From the NCBI RefSeq assembly GCF_016587415.1, contig NZ_BNJI01000001.1, forward strand, positions 4,503,501 to 4,567,500: a DNA stretch of 64,000 bases. Reading direction: 5' to 3'. The DNA comes from Ktedonobacter sp. SOSP1-85 (GTDB taxonomy: Bacteria; Chloroflexota; Ktedonobacteria; Ktedonobacterales; Ktedonobacteraceae). Shown here in pieces: positions 1 through 9,038 of this stretch; the first letter of the stretch is position 1, and the number at the start of each line of letters is the position of its first letter. The position numbers and the translations under genes were made by a program. The notes below the pieces were generated by a model. The model saw nothing but the letters and a program-made list of their open reading frames with translations, searched no databases and had not been told where the DNA came from.

Positions 1-558
1 CGTATTCTCTTCATCGAAGGACATCAGGGCCACAATGGGCAGATCTGTCATGCCGCGAATGGCTGAGAGCGCCTCGCGCATCTCCTCCAGGTTGGTGATG
101 GTCTCAATGATTAAGAGATCGACGCCCGATTCTAGCAAGGCCGCCGCCTGCTCTTGAAAGGCACTGCGGGCCTCTTCTGGCGTAATGTCTCCCAGGGGAG
201 CCAGGTGGCTGCCGAGGGGGCCAATATTGCCAGCGAGAAAGATGGGCTGTTCACTCAGTTCACGCGCCTCACGTGCGATCTTGGCGCCAGCCCGGTTGAT
301 GGCATGAACCTGCTCTTCGAGTCCATGCTCGCGCAGGCGAAAGCGGTTCGCGCCAAAGGTATTGGTCTCGATGATTTCGGCCCCCGCGGCCACATATTCC
401 AGGTGAATGGTTTTAATCAGCTCAGGAGAGGTGAGGTTGAGTTGCTCGAAGCATCGCTCATAGGAGATACCTCGGGCATAGAGCTGGGTTCCCATTCCAC
501 CATCGCAGAGAATAGGACCTTGCATCAATCGTTCTATGAAGGGACTTGTTCTTCGCAT
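1..558 (-). CDS. Homocysteine S-methyltransferase domain protein, partial (C-terminus beyond window)
   Basis: The reverse strand from 558 reads without a stop to base 1, so 186 N-terminal residues are visible and the rest lies outside the window. The protein begins MRRTSPFIERLMQGPILCDG, then GGMGTQLYARG, then a segment with AAGAEIIETNTFGANRFRL and later LLIIETITNLEEMREAL. These are the N-terminal barrel strands of the homocysteine S-methyltransferase family (MetH N-domain, YitJ and BHMT types), which move a methyl group to homocysteine to make methionine. The zinc cysteines of the family lie further downstream and cannot be seen, so activity cannot be judged. In many bacteria of this type the domain is fused to methylenetetrahydrofolate reductase; that is inference here. 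The start ATG has only a weak AGAGAG upstream. Confidence 0.85.
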   Translation of the reverse strand, partial: MRRTSPFIERLMQGPILCDGGMGTQLYARGISYERCFEQLNLTSPELIKTIHLEYVAAGAEIIETNTFGANRFRLREHGLEEQVHAINRAGAKIAREARELSEQPIFLAGNIGPLGSHLAPLGDITPEEARSAFQEQAAALLESGVDLLIIETITNLEEMREALSAIRGMTDLPIVALMSFDEENT

Positions 559-676
559 ACTATACTCTCTCTTATGCCCGTGTCGCTGGCTGGATTATTC
601 AGGTTAAAAGGTGATCAAGCTGCATGCTAACCAGTCGAGTATATCACCAAAAAGTGTACGCAGTCCAGCCATAAGG

Positions 677-745
677 CTTAGAGAGAGTGATAGCGTTGGA
701 GTGTGGGCATTCCCCCCACGCTCCAACGCTATCACTCTCTCTAAG
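677..745. repeat. Long near-perfect palindrome (31-bp arms)
   Basis: Arms 677-707 and 715-745 are complementary over 31 bases with a single G-T position and a 7-base loop. No T-run follows. It sits about 120 bases upstream of the homocysteine methyltransferase start and may act as a terminator for transcription from either side. It is one of the window-wide series of long palindromes. Confidence 0.9.
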
Positions 746-1464
746 GCATAAAAAAGCGCTAGTAGCCGAGACAGTTCTCACATGTTTCAATCGGCTACCA
801 GCGTGTTTTGTCTTATTCTACACAACTCCTGTGCTTCTTCAACCTTTTTCCTGATTCCACGTAGGCCAAGAATTATTGGCTTTCCAGGCTTGTGTTCCTG
901 TTGGTCCCCACCAGATGTACGGCTGTAGTAGCCGATAGACTTGATTCTCTCGTGTGAACGAGTTGTTTTCTTCAGGTGGTGTGAGACTCAGGACGGTGCG
1001 GCGAGCCCGCCTCTACGGGCACTACCTGTCAATTTGATACACCATCCCTAGCACGCGAATTGGTTTCTTCAATGGAAGAGTCATAAGCCCTCCTTCCGGA
1101 TTACTTATGCAAGGCCTATAGCCAAGTGCCAGAGTATCTTTCCTCTCTGGAAGCGTTCCTAATCGAATCATTTGGAACACTTTGATATTAACATATACAA
1201 TTTGGAATGTCAATACCTAAAGCGTAAAATTTTTCAAGATTCTAGAAAATTCCGACTCAGCAATATTGTATTTGTGTATCCTGTGTTGCAGCATAATGCT
1301 GCGCTTGCCTGGTATAAAGAGTCATGGTAGGCGCCAGGAACGTGAGAAATTGGTCCGGGAGGGAGAAGCGTTGAGGTCATTTGTGGGGTACCCGCATGCC
1401 TGGATCTGGCAAAAAAGGCGTCATGACACATCTATCTATTTAAGATTTAAGGTTGAGTTTTTAT
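746..1464. other. Intergenic region, no convincing gene
   Basis: Only short open frames without ribosome-binding sites are present. A 13-bp inverted repeat with one mismatch (757-769 with 791-803) is followed by a T-rich stretch and could be a terminator. A GC-rich hairpin-prone patch lies near 990-1025. No family is recognised. Confidence 0.5.
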
Positions 1465-1532
1465 AGAATAGCATCTCTACTAAAAGCGGCGACCCTTGCA
1501 AGGATCGCCGCTTTTAGTAGAGATGCTATTCT
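1465..1532. repeat. Long palindrome directly after stop codon
   Basis: Arms 1465-1492 and 1505-1532 are perfectly complementary (28 bp). The 12-base centre is itself nearly palindromic. The arm begins at the base right after the TGA of the SRPBCC gene (1533-1535, minus strand). Probable 3' end processing or termination structure; there is no classical U-tract. Confidence 0.9.
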
Positions 1533-2189
1533 TCAGCTATATATGTTCGGGGGAATATCGTCTCTGCGCTGAAGCGGTGGGGTATCGGCGGTTGAGGACA
1601 TGCCAGTGATATCACGGTCCAGAACGGGTTCACGGCTGCTCAGATTCGGCTCATCGGTCATGGTCTGGTTCTGTTTGTCGGTGGTTTTTCCTTGCGAGGC
1701 CGCGCTCTCTTCATGGAAGAGGTAGCTTGACGAATTGGGATCAAGCGAGCCTGGAGGAGCCTGTTCCACCATCTGAGCAAAGTGGTTGAGATCGTGCTGG
1801 AGTTTCTGCTCAAAGCGACCCCCAACGCCAAGCTTCTCACCAACATCGCCTACAACACCGGCGGGTGGGTTATAGTTGATGAAAACATCGACTTTCGTCT
1901 GGTTCGTGCTGGTCGGCTCAAAGGTCACCTTGCCAAAGTTGTCGAGACCCTGGGTCGAGTGCCAGCCGATCTGCCTGTCCTCAATCCAATTTTCATTCTT
2001 CGCGTCCCACTCGTGATTACCCGCCACATCGGCGACCCAGTGACTATTCTGGTTGTCGTGATAGGTAACCTCTTTCACAAAGCTCATAAACTTAGGAAAG
2101 TCGTTAAAGTGGGAGAATAAGGAGTAAACCTGGTGTACAGGTGCATCTACTGTTACTGAAGCATGATGCTCTGCATATGTTTTCGCCAT
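1533..2189 (-). CDS. SRPBCC-family (polyketide cyclase/dehydrase-like) protein
   Basis: 218 residues. Residues about 1-145 have the START/SRPBCC look: an opening beta strand (HHASVTVDAPVHQVYSLF), the F-x-D-F-P-KFM helix-turn segment, alternating strands with W-x-A-K-N-E-N-W, and a C-terminal amphipathic helix (FEQKLQHDLNHFAQMVEQ). Such proteins bind hydrophobic ligands in a deep cavity; the ligand cannot be told. Residues about 146-218 are a polar, disordered tail rich in S, T, D and P that is not part of the fold. The start is well supported by AGGAGG 8 bases upstream of ATG. The gene stands alone and ends in a long palindrome. Confidence 0.75.
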   Translation of the reverse strand: MAKTYAEHHASVTVDAPVHQVYSLFSHFNDFPKFMSFVKEVTYHDNQNSHWVADVAGNHEWDAKNENWIEDRQIGWHSTQGLDNFGKVTFEPTSTNQTKVDVFINYNPPAGVVGDVGEKLGVGGRFEQKLQHDLNHFAQMVEQAPPGSLDPNSSSYLFHEESAASQGKTTDKQNQTMTDEPNLSSREPVLDRDITGMSSTADTPPLQRRDDIPPNIYS

Positions 2190-2195
2190 AAGAAT

Positions 2196-2855
2196 TGGAA
2201 CCTCCTGATATGTCAGTTACAATTACAGTAACAACTCTGCTTGGTAAATCAAACCTACCCTTTTCACATTCGCCACTACCCTCTTCCCATTTCTGGGTAG
2301 ATATTCCCTATGTATATGTACACTTGCCAGATAGCTGTTTTGTTACAAGCTCTCCCTATGGGCACATATTTTCTCAGCGAATTCTCAGGCGAAAACTGGC
2401 CTCCCTGCCTTATAATAGGTATAGAGCGAGAATGTGGAATATGTCGATCAAGCTGGCAGGCTGATCGAGTGCTCCTGAAAAAACCTATTTTATCCTGGTT
2501 GCGTAGTCGGAAATAACCTGAGCCCTTTGTGTGTTATAGAGTTTGAGAAAAGTAACTTTCTGACAAACATGCAAGGGTCCGCTTTCAGTCGCTTCATGTC
2601 GGCTGTCAATAGGAATGTTGGGCGGATTTTGGGGCTTTTATTTTGGGATTTTTTGCTTCTAGTGTAATATAGACGTAGATACAAGAGGTTTTACTCTCTT
2701 TACTAAAACCTGGCGTCATAAGGAATATGGCAAGGGGAATTAGAAGTAAGGAGCAGATCTCAAGAGCCTACTAGTTTCTAGTAGCGTAGCGACTGGATAG
2801 ACATTCTTTACATTCGAGACGTTACATATTTTGCGATGATGTGAGGTAACAGATT
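2196..2855. other. Intergenic region, no convincing gene
   Basis: About 660 AT-richer bases between the divergent SRPBCC gene and a small gene. The short open frames here lack ribosome-binding sites and protein-like composition. It must hold the promoters of both flanking genes, but no clear -35/-10 pair was found. Confidence 0.4.
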
Positions 2856-3056
2856 ATGTCAACCGCAACCCTGGAAACCAAGCTGGACAAGGCTTTGGAG
2901 CTTGTCGGTTCAATTGACCCGGAAATTGCTGAGTCATATCCTTCGCTAGAGGCTCGTATCCTGGCGCAAGCCCTAGAAAATGTGGAAATTGCTGAGCGTC
3001 GCTTGCGCGAAATCCAGAAGCTGGTAGGTGATTTTAGCGAGGTCGTCCTGGTGTAG
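2856..3056 (+). CDS. Small helical protein, unknown function
   Basis: 66 residues, preceded by GAGGTAAC at a suitable distance from ATG. The sequence is strongly helix-forming and charged, with no cysteine and no membrane segment: after MSTATLETKLDKALELVG come two heptad-like stretches (ARILAQALENVEIAERRL and REIQKLVGDF). This fits a small helical hairpin or coiled coil. No family is recognised. It is followed by about 250 bases without a gene. The codon pattern and the clean ribosome-binding site argue that it is real. Confidence 0.6.
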   Translation: MSTATLETKLDKALELVGSIDPEIAESYPSLEARILAQALENVEIAERRLREIQKLVGDFSEVVLV

Positions 3057-3307
3057 TTGACTACCTCGCTTGAGAGAGGCGGCTACACCACCCATGTCTC
3101 TAATCCAACTATCCTCGTTGGCTCTCTCTCTGGGTGCCTTCTCTCCCCAGGAGAGGATATTTTTCGCACCGACACTCGCCGTCGCTTTATCATTTGATTA
3201 ACTATTTTTACCCTTTTGTTTCTTCTATGATTGATAGTCAATAAATATCCTCCGAGATTGTCTCCCTATGAAAGAGTATGAACAAATTCTGCTAAAAAAG
3301 TGGCATG

Positions 3308-3365
3308 TGAAAAAGCAGAGTGAGGCCCTCGTTTCGGGAAACGAGGGCCTCACTCTGCTTTTTCA
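3308..3365. repeat. Long perfect palindrome after dus stop codon
   Basis: Arms 3308-3334 and 3339-3365 are perfectly complementary (27 bp) with a 4-base loop. It begins five bases after the stop codon of the leftward dihydrouridine synthase gene. Confidence 0.9.
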
Positions 3366-3370
3366 TCGGT

Positions 3371-4584
3371 TTAGAGGGAGCAACTGAGGTCGAGTTCGGG
3401 ATCGCGCAGCTCTTCCTGTATGATGCCCTCATCGCTGCCTGGTGTGTCGGCGGGTTCTTCTTGCGTAAGCGCACGCTCGATAATCTCCTCAACATCTGCC
3501 AGGCTGTTGATTCTGACTAGCTCATTGCGAACCTGCTTGGCGCCTGCGAAATGGCCCAGGTACCAGCCCATATGCTTGCGCAGCTCAACAAAATGATCCT
3601 CGCCCTTGAGACGAGCGTGCACACGCGCGTGCTCCAGGGCCATCCGTAGTCGCTCTTCGCGCGAGGGCATAATGCTGGGAATATTCTCAGGCGTTGGCTC
3701 AACGTTACTATTGACGACCTCTTTCATCTGAGCTTTATTCTGGAAGAGCCAGGGATTGCCATAGGTCGCGCGCCCGATAAGCACACCATGCACGCCTGTC
3801 TCGCGAATACGCTTAGCGGCATCATAGAGATTATGGATATCACCATTGCCCAGGATGAGCGTATCGGTCTGCCGGACGATCTCGGCCGCCTGGGCGATGG
3901 CGTCCCAGTTGGCCTCGCCTTTGTAGTGTTGCGCGAGGGTGCGCCCATGCAGGGAGATATTGGCGGGTTCCATTTCCAGCAGATCTTTCACCCAGTCGGT
4001 AATGGTAATGGAGTCGTATCCCAGGCGGGTCTTCACTGAGACCGGCAGGAGGCGCCGCTCAATCACTGCCTTATCCCCCAGATTCGCACACGCTCCTCGT
4101 TCATCTGGCGAATGCGCTGGATGCGCTCAGGTTCCATTCCCAGTTCTTCGAGCGTCTGTCCATTGGCCCAGTCGCGCACACCTGCCTGCGTCGCCCGAAT
4201 AATGGCCTTCGCTGTATCAGGCACGCGGATGAGCGCGGCCCCGCCGCCCTTATTAGCGATCTTGGTTGCGGGACAGCCCATATTGATGTCCACCCCATCG
4301 AAGCCGAGTTCACACGCGACGTGCGCGGCAAGATAAAAGTATTCGGGGCGGCAGCCAAAGATCTGGGCGATAGCTGGACGCTCCGCAGGGGTATAGAGGA
4401 AGTCACGGAAGATACGGTCGCTCCCCTTCCAGAGGCCCTCGACATTGGTAAATTCGGTCAGGACGATATCTGGTCTGCCATGCAGGCCATGCATGGTGCG
4501 ACAGGGGGCATCCGTGACGCCATCCATGGGCGCCAGGCCAATAATAGGTTGTGGAAGTGTATTCCAGAAAGAGGTTGGTTTCAT
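3371..4584 (-). pseudogene. dus: tRNA-dihydrouridine synthase, interrupted by a one-base frameshift
   Basis: Two overlapping frames together give one full Dus protein (about 400 residues). The first (4063-4584) has the FMN barrel start PIIGLAPMDGVTDAP and the catalytic cysteine in NMGCPATKIA (residue 104). The second (3371-4066) continues with LLPVSVKTRLGYDS, the phosphate-binding GNGDI and VLIGRATYGNPWLF. Dus reduces uridine to dihydrouridine in tRNA. The break lies at a run of five G (4075-4079, read on the minus strand). One more G would join ...RVRIWG to DKAVIERR in frame with no loss. All catalytic parts remain, so a sequencing error is more likely than decay. A -1 slip at the G-run is the biological alternative. 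Confidence 0.85.
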
Positions 4585-4783
4585 TATGCCAAACTTTCGC
4601 GCTGAACTTTCTTTTATCTTCTATCTATAGGTATGTGAAATCGGCAGTTAGTCGTCTTTACTTTTGTGTTTCGACCGTTTAGATCTTTTATGATACATCC
4701 TTTCGGGTTTCTGGTCAATTTTCGCCTTTTGGCATTGTGGGACTCGCCAATGCTAGTGTAAGCTTTCGCGCCTGCGACGCTCA

Positions 4784-4849
4784 GAGTAAAGGGATAGGGG
4801 CGCGGTTTGCGGGCGAGGACCCGCAAACCGCGCCCCTATCCCTTTACTC
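4784..4849. repeat. Long perfect palindrome after glucosaminidase stop codon
   Basis: Arms 4784-4813 and 4820-4849 match over 30 bp with a 6-base loop, starting two bases after the stop codon of the leftward gene. A module reading TTCGCGCCTGCGACGCT (4765-4781) lies beside it. Nearly the same module recurs beside palindromes at 51.1 and 59.7-59.9 kb. Confidence 0.9.
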
Positions 4850-4851
4850 CT

Positions 4852-5598
4852 TTATTTCTTTGGGGTGGTTTCTGAGCGCCATTTGTCGACGGCGACTTTG
4901 ACGGTGAGGATGTAGGAGGCCTCGTCGTTATTATCTTTCCTGGGGGCATAGGTAGGGATAATTTGGTCGACGGTCACCAGGCCCCATCCCTGGACATAGG
5001 TCTGGGCGATCAGGCGATACCAGTCCTGGAAGCCCTCTTCCCAGGTTTTGTAGAGCCGGTAGCCCTGATAGGCTGGCTCGTCTGGGCGCTGGCGAATATT
5101 GCCCAGAGAGTGGGTCTCCTGGGCGACTCCCAGCTTGCCAAAGTGGCTCTCCTGCCAGAAGAAGGCCAGGGCGTAGGCGGGGTCAACTCCGTATTGCACA
5201 CCATAATCATAGAGTGCCTGCCCCTTGCCGGAGGCGGGCGAGTCATTGCGTGCGAGGACGAGGTTGATAAAAGCCGGGGTCAGGGTCGGCTTGCCCATGA
5301 CCCGGTAGACGGCGTCTTTGGGTGTATTGCCGAAGGTGCTCGCTTCATCATAAGGAGGGGTATACGAGGGCTGCTGGGGCGCGGGATGAAAGGTGAACGA
5401 TGGCAGAAGGGCAATGCCCGCCAGTACGCCTCCCAGGATGCATACCAGCAATAGTAAACAACCACCCGTGCCGAGCAGGACATAGAGACAGGAGGAGCGC
5501 TTAGGACGGCGTGGAGGCTGGGGCGTCATAGGCAGCCCCGGTGCAGCTTGTCGCCACTGGCTATCATTTCTTAAGGGCTTTGTCGGCAGGTCGTACAT
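4852..5598 (-). CDS. Membrane-anchored glucosaminidase-like (GH73 / lysozyme-fold) protein
   Basis: 248 residues. A cytoplasmic N-terminus rich in P and R (about 1-35) is followed by one membrane segment (SCLYVLLGTGGCLLLLVCIL, about 36-62). A P/S/T-rich linker leads to an outer domain (about 105-245). That domain has YGVDPAYALAFFWQESHFG, with the Glu of QES as the probable catalytic acid, and THSLGNIRQRP, the pattern of endo-beta-N-acetylglucosaminidase domains that cut cell-wall or capsule glycans. The final section (IIPTYAPRKDNNDEASYI) is the usual family end. AAGGA precedes the ATG. A homologue with the same layout is carried by the mobile element at 43 kb. Confidence 0.75.
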   Translation of the reverse strand: MYDLPTKPLRNDSQWRQAAPGLPMTPQPPRRPKRSSCLYVLLGTGGCLLLLVCILGGVLAGIALLPSFTFHPAPQQPSYTPPYDEASTFGNTPKDAVYRVMGKPTLTPAFINLVLARNDSPASGKGQALYDYGVQYGVDPAYALAFFWQESHFGKLGVAQETHSLGNIRQRPDEPAYQGYRLYKTWEEGFQDWYRLIAQTYVQGWGLVTVDQIIPTYAPRKDNNDEASYILTVKVAVDKWRSETTPKK

Positions 5599-5709
5599 GC
5601 AATGTCCTTATCGTGCTGCGTCTTCGGCTGTATACTGGTCGCTCTGAGGAGCGTGATTTCTGGTTCTCTTCCATATATACGCAGAGCAACCCATGAGGTT
5701 CGATATAGA

Positions 5710-5766
5710 GGAAAGGGTGTGGGTGGGAAACGTGGCAATGCCGCGTTTCCCACCCACACCCTTTCC
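5710..5766. repeat. Palindrome with 23-bp arms in a divergent promoter region
   Basis: Arms 5710-5732 and 5744-5766 are perfectly complementary with an 11-base loop. Unlike most others in the window it lies between two divergent genes, so it does not follow a stop codon of a recognised gene. Confidence 0.85.
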
Positions 5767-5897
5767 CCTCCCTCCTTCTCGCCTGCTTTTGCGATATAAT
5801 AGCTACAGGCAATGTGCCCTCAAAGGGGAGGGTGCATGAACATCAGGATACTGATCTTATTCCGAAATCCAACGCCACTTACGTGTCTAGGGCTTCG

Positions 5898-5918
5898 CCC
5901 CCATTCGGGGACAAGCGC
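5898..5918. repeat. Short dispersed repeat module, copy 1
   Basis: A CCCC-ATTC-GGGG hairpin followed by a CAAGCGC tail. The same arrangement recurs at 10210-10230 with one base difference. It lies about 50 bases upstream of the acyl-CoA dehydrogenase start. Confidence 0.6.
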
Positions 5919-5965
5919 TCAGGGTTTTCGGAGAAGAAGACCACAGAGGGGAATTAGGAATTCAT

Positions 5966-7159
5966 ATGTCTCAGATAACTGCCCAGCGACTGGCCCAGAT
6001 TCCGTCCGCGACTGACCTCTATAATATTGATCACCTGCTCTCTGATGAAGAGCGTATGGTGCGCGATACCGTGCGTAAGTTTGTACGCGAGCGTGTCCTG
6101 CCCATTATTGACCAGCATTTTGAGGCCGGTACCTTCCCACGCGAGCTTATTCCAGAGATCGCTGAACTGGGGCTGCTAGGAATGCACCTCGATGGCTATG
6201 GTTGCGCTGGCTTGAGCGCGGTGTGCTATGGGTTGGCCTGCCAGGAGCTTGAGGCTGGCGATAGCGGCCTGCGTTCATTTGTCTCTGTGCAGGGCTCGCT
6301 GGCCATGTATCCTATTTATGCCTTTGGGTCAGAAGAGCAGAAAGAGCACTGGTTGCCGCGTATGGCGCGAGGCGAGGTGATTGGCTGCTTTGGTCTGACG
6401 GAGCCTGATTTTGGCAGCGAGGCCGCTGGCATGCGCACCAGCGCGCGCCGGGACGGAGATGAATATATCCTGAATGGCACAAAGATGTGGATTACGAATG
6501 GTGGTGTGGCGGACCTGGCGGTGGTCTGGGCACGCGCCGAAGATGGTATTCGCGGCTTCCTGGTTGAGCGGGGGACACCGGGCTTTACGACCAGCGATAT
6601 CCATCACAAATTGTCGCTGCGTGCCTCGGTTACGTCTGAGTTGCATTTCGAGGAATGCCGTGTGCCTGCCGGCAATATGTTGCCAAACGTGAAGGGCATG
6701 CGTGGTCCCCTCTCCTGCCTCAATGAGGCCCGCTTTGGTATCTCCTGGGGCGTAACTGGTGCGGCTCGCGCCTGCTTTGAGACGGCGCTGGAGTATGCTA
6801 AGACGCGTGTCCAGTTTAAGCGTCCCATTGCCAGTTTCCAACTGGTACAGCGCAAGCTGGCCCTGATGGCCACGGAACTGGTCAAGGCGCAGCTCCTGAC
6901 CTTGCAGCTTGGACGCTTGAAAGACGAGGAGTTGTTGCACCCGGTGCAGATCTCGCTCGCTAAGCGCAACAACTGTCGCGAAGCCCTGGAGACGGCGCGC
7001 GAGGCGCGTTCCATTCTTGGCGCGAACGGCATCACGCTTGAATATCCGATCAGCCGCCATATGAATAATCTGGAGTCGGTCTTTACGTATGAGGGCACCG
7101 ACGATATTCATACCCTGATCATAGGCCAGGCCTTAACGGGTATCAATGCCTTTGAGTAG
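5966..7159 (+). CDS. gcdH: Acyl-CoA dehydrogenase, glutaryl-CoA dehydrogenase type
   Basis: 397 residues, the usual family length. The N-terminal helical domain (LLSDEERMVRDTVRKFVRE) leads to the FAD-binding middle domain with CFGLTEPDFGSEAAGM and GTKMWITNGGVADLAVVWAR. The C-terminal domain has YAKTRVQFKRPIASFQLVQRK and the end motif TYEGTDDIHTLIIGQALTG, whose Glu is the catalytic base in glutaryl-CoA dehydrogenase. The enzyme would oxidise glutaryl-CoA, with decarboxylation to crotonyl-CoA, in lysine/tryptophan breakdown, passing electrons to ETF. GRNAD-like and ANGITLEYPISRHM sections fit GcdH better than short-chain enzymes, but the substrate remains an inference. It converges with the sortase gene, with only six bases between the stops. 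Confidence 0.85.
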   Translation: MSQITAQRLAQIPSATDLYNIDHLLSDEERMVRDTVRKFVRERVLPIIDQHFEAGTFPRELIPEIAELGLLGMHLDGYGCAGLSAVCYGLACQELEAGDSGLRSFVSVQGSLAMYPIYAFGSEEQKEHWLPRMARGEVIGCFGLTEPDFGSEAAGMRTSARRDGDEYILNGTKMWITNGGVADLAVVWARAEDGIRGFLVERGTPGFTTSDIHHKLSLRASVTSELHFEECRVPAGNMLPNVKGMRGPLSCLNEARFGISWGVTGAARACFETALEYAKTRVQFKRPIASFQLVQRKLALMATELVKAQLLTLQLGRLKDEELLHPVQISLAKRNNCREALETAREARSILGANGITLEYPISRHMNNLESVFTYEGTDDIHTLIIGQALTGINAFE

Positions 7160-7165
7160 TCTCCG

Positions 7166-7732
7166 CTATGGTGCTACCTGGTGGCTAAAGACGACCAGAC
7201 GTTGATCATAGCCAGTGCCGGTCCAGGCTCCGCTACAGGTAATCAAGTTCAGGTGATGCTCGGTAGTGGAGCCAAAGACCTCATTTTGAGCCTCACTGCC
7301 GGGTTCATTTGCTGGGTAGCTTTTGACGCTGTCCACCACATAGGTCAGGGTTGTTTCTCCCCCCGTATCGATGTAGATGCGTGCGCCAGGCGTGAGCGTG
7401 TGGAGGGACCAGAAGATGGCAGGATCGCCACCCACGCGGTCCACATGCCCGGCGATGATGGCGTTCCCCGCCTGCCCAGGAGCCGCACCTAGCTCATACC
7501 AGAAGACGCTGGTCCAGTAGGGGGAGTTGAGCGCCTGCGAGGTAGGGGCATCCATCTTCCCATCGGGCGTCGCGCCAACTCCCAAAACGGACGCATCGAT
7601 ATGCAGACTAGGGATGCGGATCTTCGCCGGCTGCCAGGGGGCGATCTTCGTGGTATCAGCCTGGCGGTTATAGTTGTAGATCAAGACTCCCATGATCACC
7701 ACCAGCAGGAGTCCACCATAAAATCGCGCCAT
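7166..7732 (-). CDS. Sortase (class E/F-like), 5' region altered by IscB transposon
   Basis: From the ATG at 7732 there are 188 residues. They are a short start, one membrane segment (GGLLLVVIMGVLIYNYN), a linker, then the sortase barrel: IRIPSLHIDASVLGVG, NAIIAGHVDRVGG with the active His, and LNLITCSGAW with the active Cys. The Arg is in YDQRLVVFSH. Sortases attach proteins to the cell surface by transpeptidation. The ATG lies only eight bases beyond the terminal hairpin of the IscB element, whose GGGG may now serve as ribosome-binding site. The open frame runs on upstream to 7894, but that part is iscB DNA read in another frame. The native N-terminus may have been longer. Confidence 0.8.
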   Translation of the reverse strand: MARFYGGLLLVVIMGVLIYNYNRQADTTKIAPWQPAKIRIPSLHIDASVLGVGATPDGKMDAPTSQALNSPYWTSVFWYELGAAPGQAGNAIIAGHVDRVGGDPAIFWSLHTLTPGARIYIDTGGETTLTYVVDSVKSYPANEPGSEAQNEVFGSTTEHHLNLITCSGAWTGTGYDQRLVVFSHQVAP

Positions 7733-7748
7733 GTGGGTGCCCCTGGCT

Positions 7749-9038
7749 TTAGACATGGGGAGGAACATTGCGCACTCCTTTGTGTCTATACTCATAGCCA
7801 TCGGCTTGGTGTACTCGGCGCATATATTTAGGGTGGATATCGACCTTCCCAAGCTGAAACAAAGGCCGATGACGAATAGCAATTTTCCCCTCAAACGTTC
7901 CTTTGGGCGTAATTGCTTTCACCATATCGCCTGTGCGATATCCAAGAAATGTCTTTTTGCGTTGTTTGTGTTTTGCAGGAAATCCATATTTATCAGGTGT
8001 GCACATTTGCCTTCTTCCGTGCCCTGTGGCTGTAATCAGCAAAGGAATGTTCCCTTTATGCACTAACACATCAGGTGTACTCTTGCCTACGCAAGCGGCA
8101 TCCAGCCAGTGTGTTTTTGGCAAGCCTCTTGTGGTGCGGTTGTACTTGGTCAATCCTCCACTACCACACTCGACAGGCAAGCCAAAGGTTTTCAATCGTT
8201 CGAGCAATGCAAAACGTGTGGAATTGACAGCAGCGGCATCCTTGAGGGGCCTTTTCACCTGAGCCAGAATACGCTTGAGCACATCTGGCTTCTTTTTTAA
8301 GAATATTTCGATTTCCTGAGTGCCTTTGGCGAGATTGCACGGCTCGCAAGCTAGCGTAAGATTGCTGATCCTATGCGTGCCACCGTTGGCGCGAGGATGA
8401 ATATGCTCGATTTGCAACGGAATATTTTGTTTGCCACAATAGGCACAGGTTCGCTCCCATTTTTCGAGCAAGTATTCCCTGACTTCGTAGCCTTGCAAGG
8501 TGCCTTGCTGATATTGCACGCCTGCAATATCGGGATTCTCCATCAGTTGCAAATCAAATTTCACCAATTCCTGGCTCATAGCTTCAATGGGGGCATAGCG
8601 ACACAAACGAGCTACCCACGTCAGGATATTGGCAAGCCGACTTTCTAATGATGGCGGCAACCATCCCTTCTTTCTTTTTCGATTCTGAAATCGTGGCTTA
8701 CGATAGCGTGTTTTGCGATTTCTTCTGCCACGACGAACTGTACGCCTACTCTCCAGGCTGTCTTTAATGGCATGCCCACGATGGTGAAGTTCAGCCGCGA
8801 AAACAACCTTCCCGTTGGCGTCGTTCACCAGGGCAATCCCTGTTGTTTTACTGCCAGGATCGAGTTTGAGGCGCAAGGGTTGCACCTCTGGCTGTTCAAC
8901 TACCCGCTTCAGCACAATGGTAAACGGGTAACGTCGAAACACGGCGGCTTTGCCTTGCGTGAGCAAGAGCCTTGCACGTGCTGGATGCACCGGATGTAAT
9001 GGTTTGTAGTTACTATCAATCACAAAAACGTTGCTCAA
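7749..9038 (-). CDS. iscB: IscB RNA-guided nuclease (RuvC + HNH)
   Basis: 429 residues, normal for IscB, the ancestor-type relative of Cas9. Order: PLMP-like start (NYKPLHPVHPARARLLL), RuvC-I (LRLKLDPGSKTTGIALV, Asp), arginine-rich bridge helix (LESRRTVRRGRRNRKTRYRK), RuvC-II (IEAMSQELVKFDLQ, Glu), HNH with its zinc cysteines (CAYCG ... CEPCN) and catalytic His in LQIEHIHPRANGG. RuvC-III follows (KTHWLDAACVG, Asp), then a C-terminal TAM-contact region with TGDMVKAITPKG. Every catalytic residue is present, so the nuclease should be active. Known IscB proteins use an omega-RNA encoded just upstream to cut matching DNA and so keep the transposon in place. Ktedonobacter racemifer is known to carry many iscB copies. 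Confidence 0.93.
   Translation of the reverse strand: MSNVFVIDSNYKPLHPVHPARARLLLTQGKAAVFRRYPFTIVLKRVVEQPEVQPLRLKLDPGSKTTGIALVNDANGKVVFAAELHHRGHAIKDSLESRRTVRRGRRNRKTRYRKPRFQNRKRKKGWLPPSLESRLANILTWVARLCRYAPIEAMSQELVKFDLQLMENPDIAGVQYQQGTLQGYEVREYLLEKWERTCAYCGKQNIPLQIEHIHPRANGGTHRISNLTLACEPCNLAKGTQEIEIFLKKKPDVLKRILAQVKRPLKDAAAVNSTRFALLERLKTFGLPVECGSGGLTKYNRTTRGLPKTHWLDAACVGKSTPDVLVHKGNIPLLITATGHGRRQMCTPDKYGFPAKHKQRKKTFLGYRTGDMVKAITPKGTFEGKIAIRHRPLFQLGKVDIHPKYMRRVHQADGYEYRHKGVRNVPPHV

Noticed and set aside
154..630. 158-residue open frame on the plus strand
   Set aside because: It is the antisense shadow of the homocysteine methyltransferase read on the minus strand, which shows clear family motifs.
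559..676. SAM or cobalamin riboswitch before the homocysteine methyltransferase
   Set aside because: None of the conserved core motifs were found; only a long palindrome lies upstream.
1234..1466. Overlapping small frames on both strands
   Set aside because: No start signals, no protein-like composition; one overlaps the palindrome at 1465.
6329..7111. 260-residue minus-strand frame
   Set aside because: Shadow of the acyl-CoA dehydrogenase; no ribosome-binding site or domain features.
7733..7894. N-terminal extension of the sortase frame
   Set aside because: It consists of iscB coding and transposon-end DNA in a different phase, without homology to sortases.
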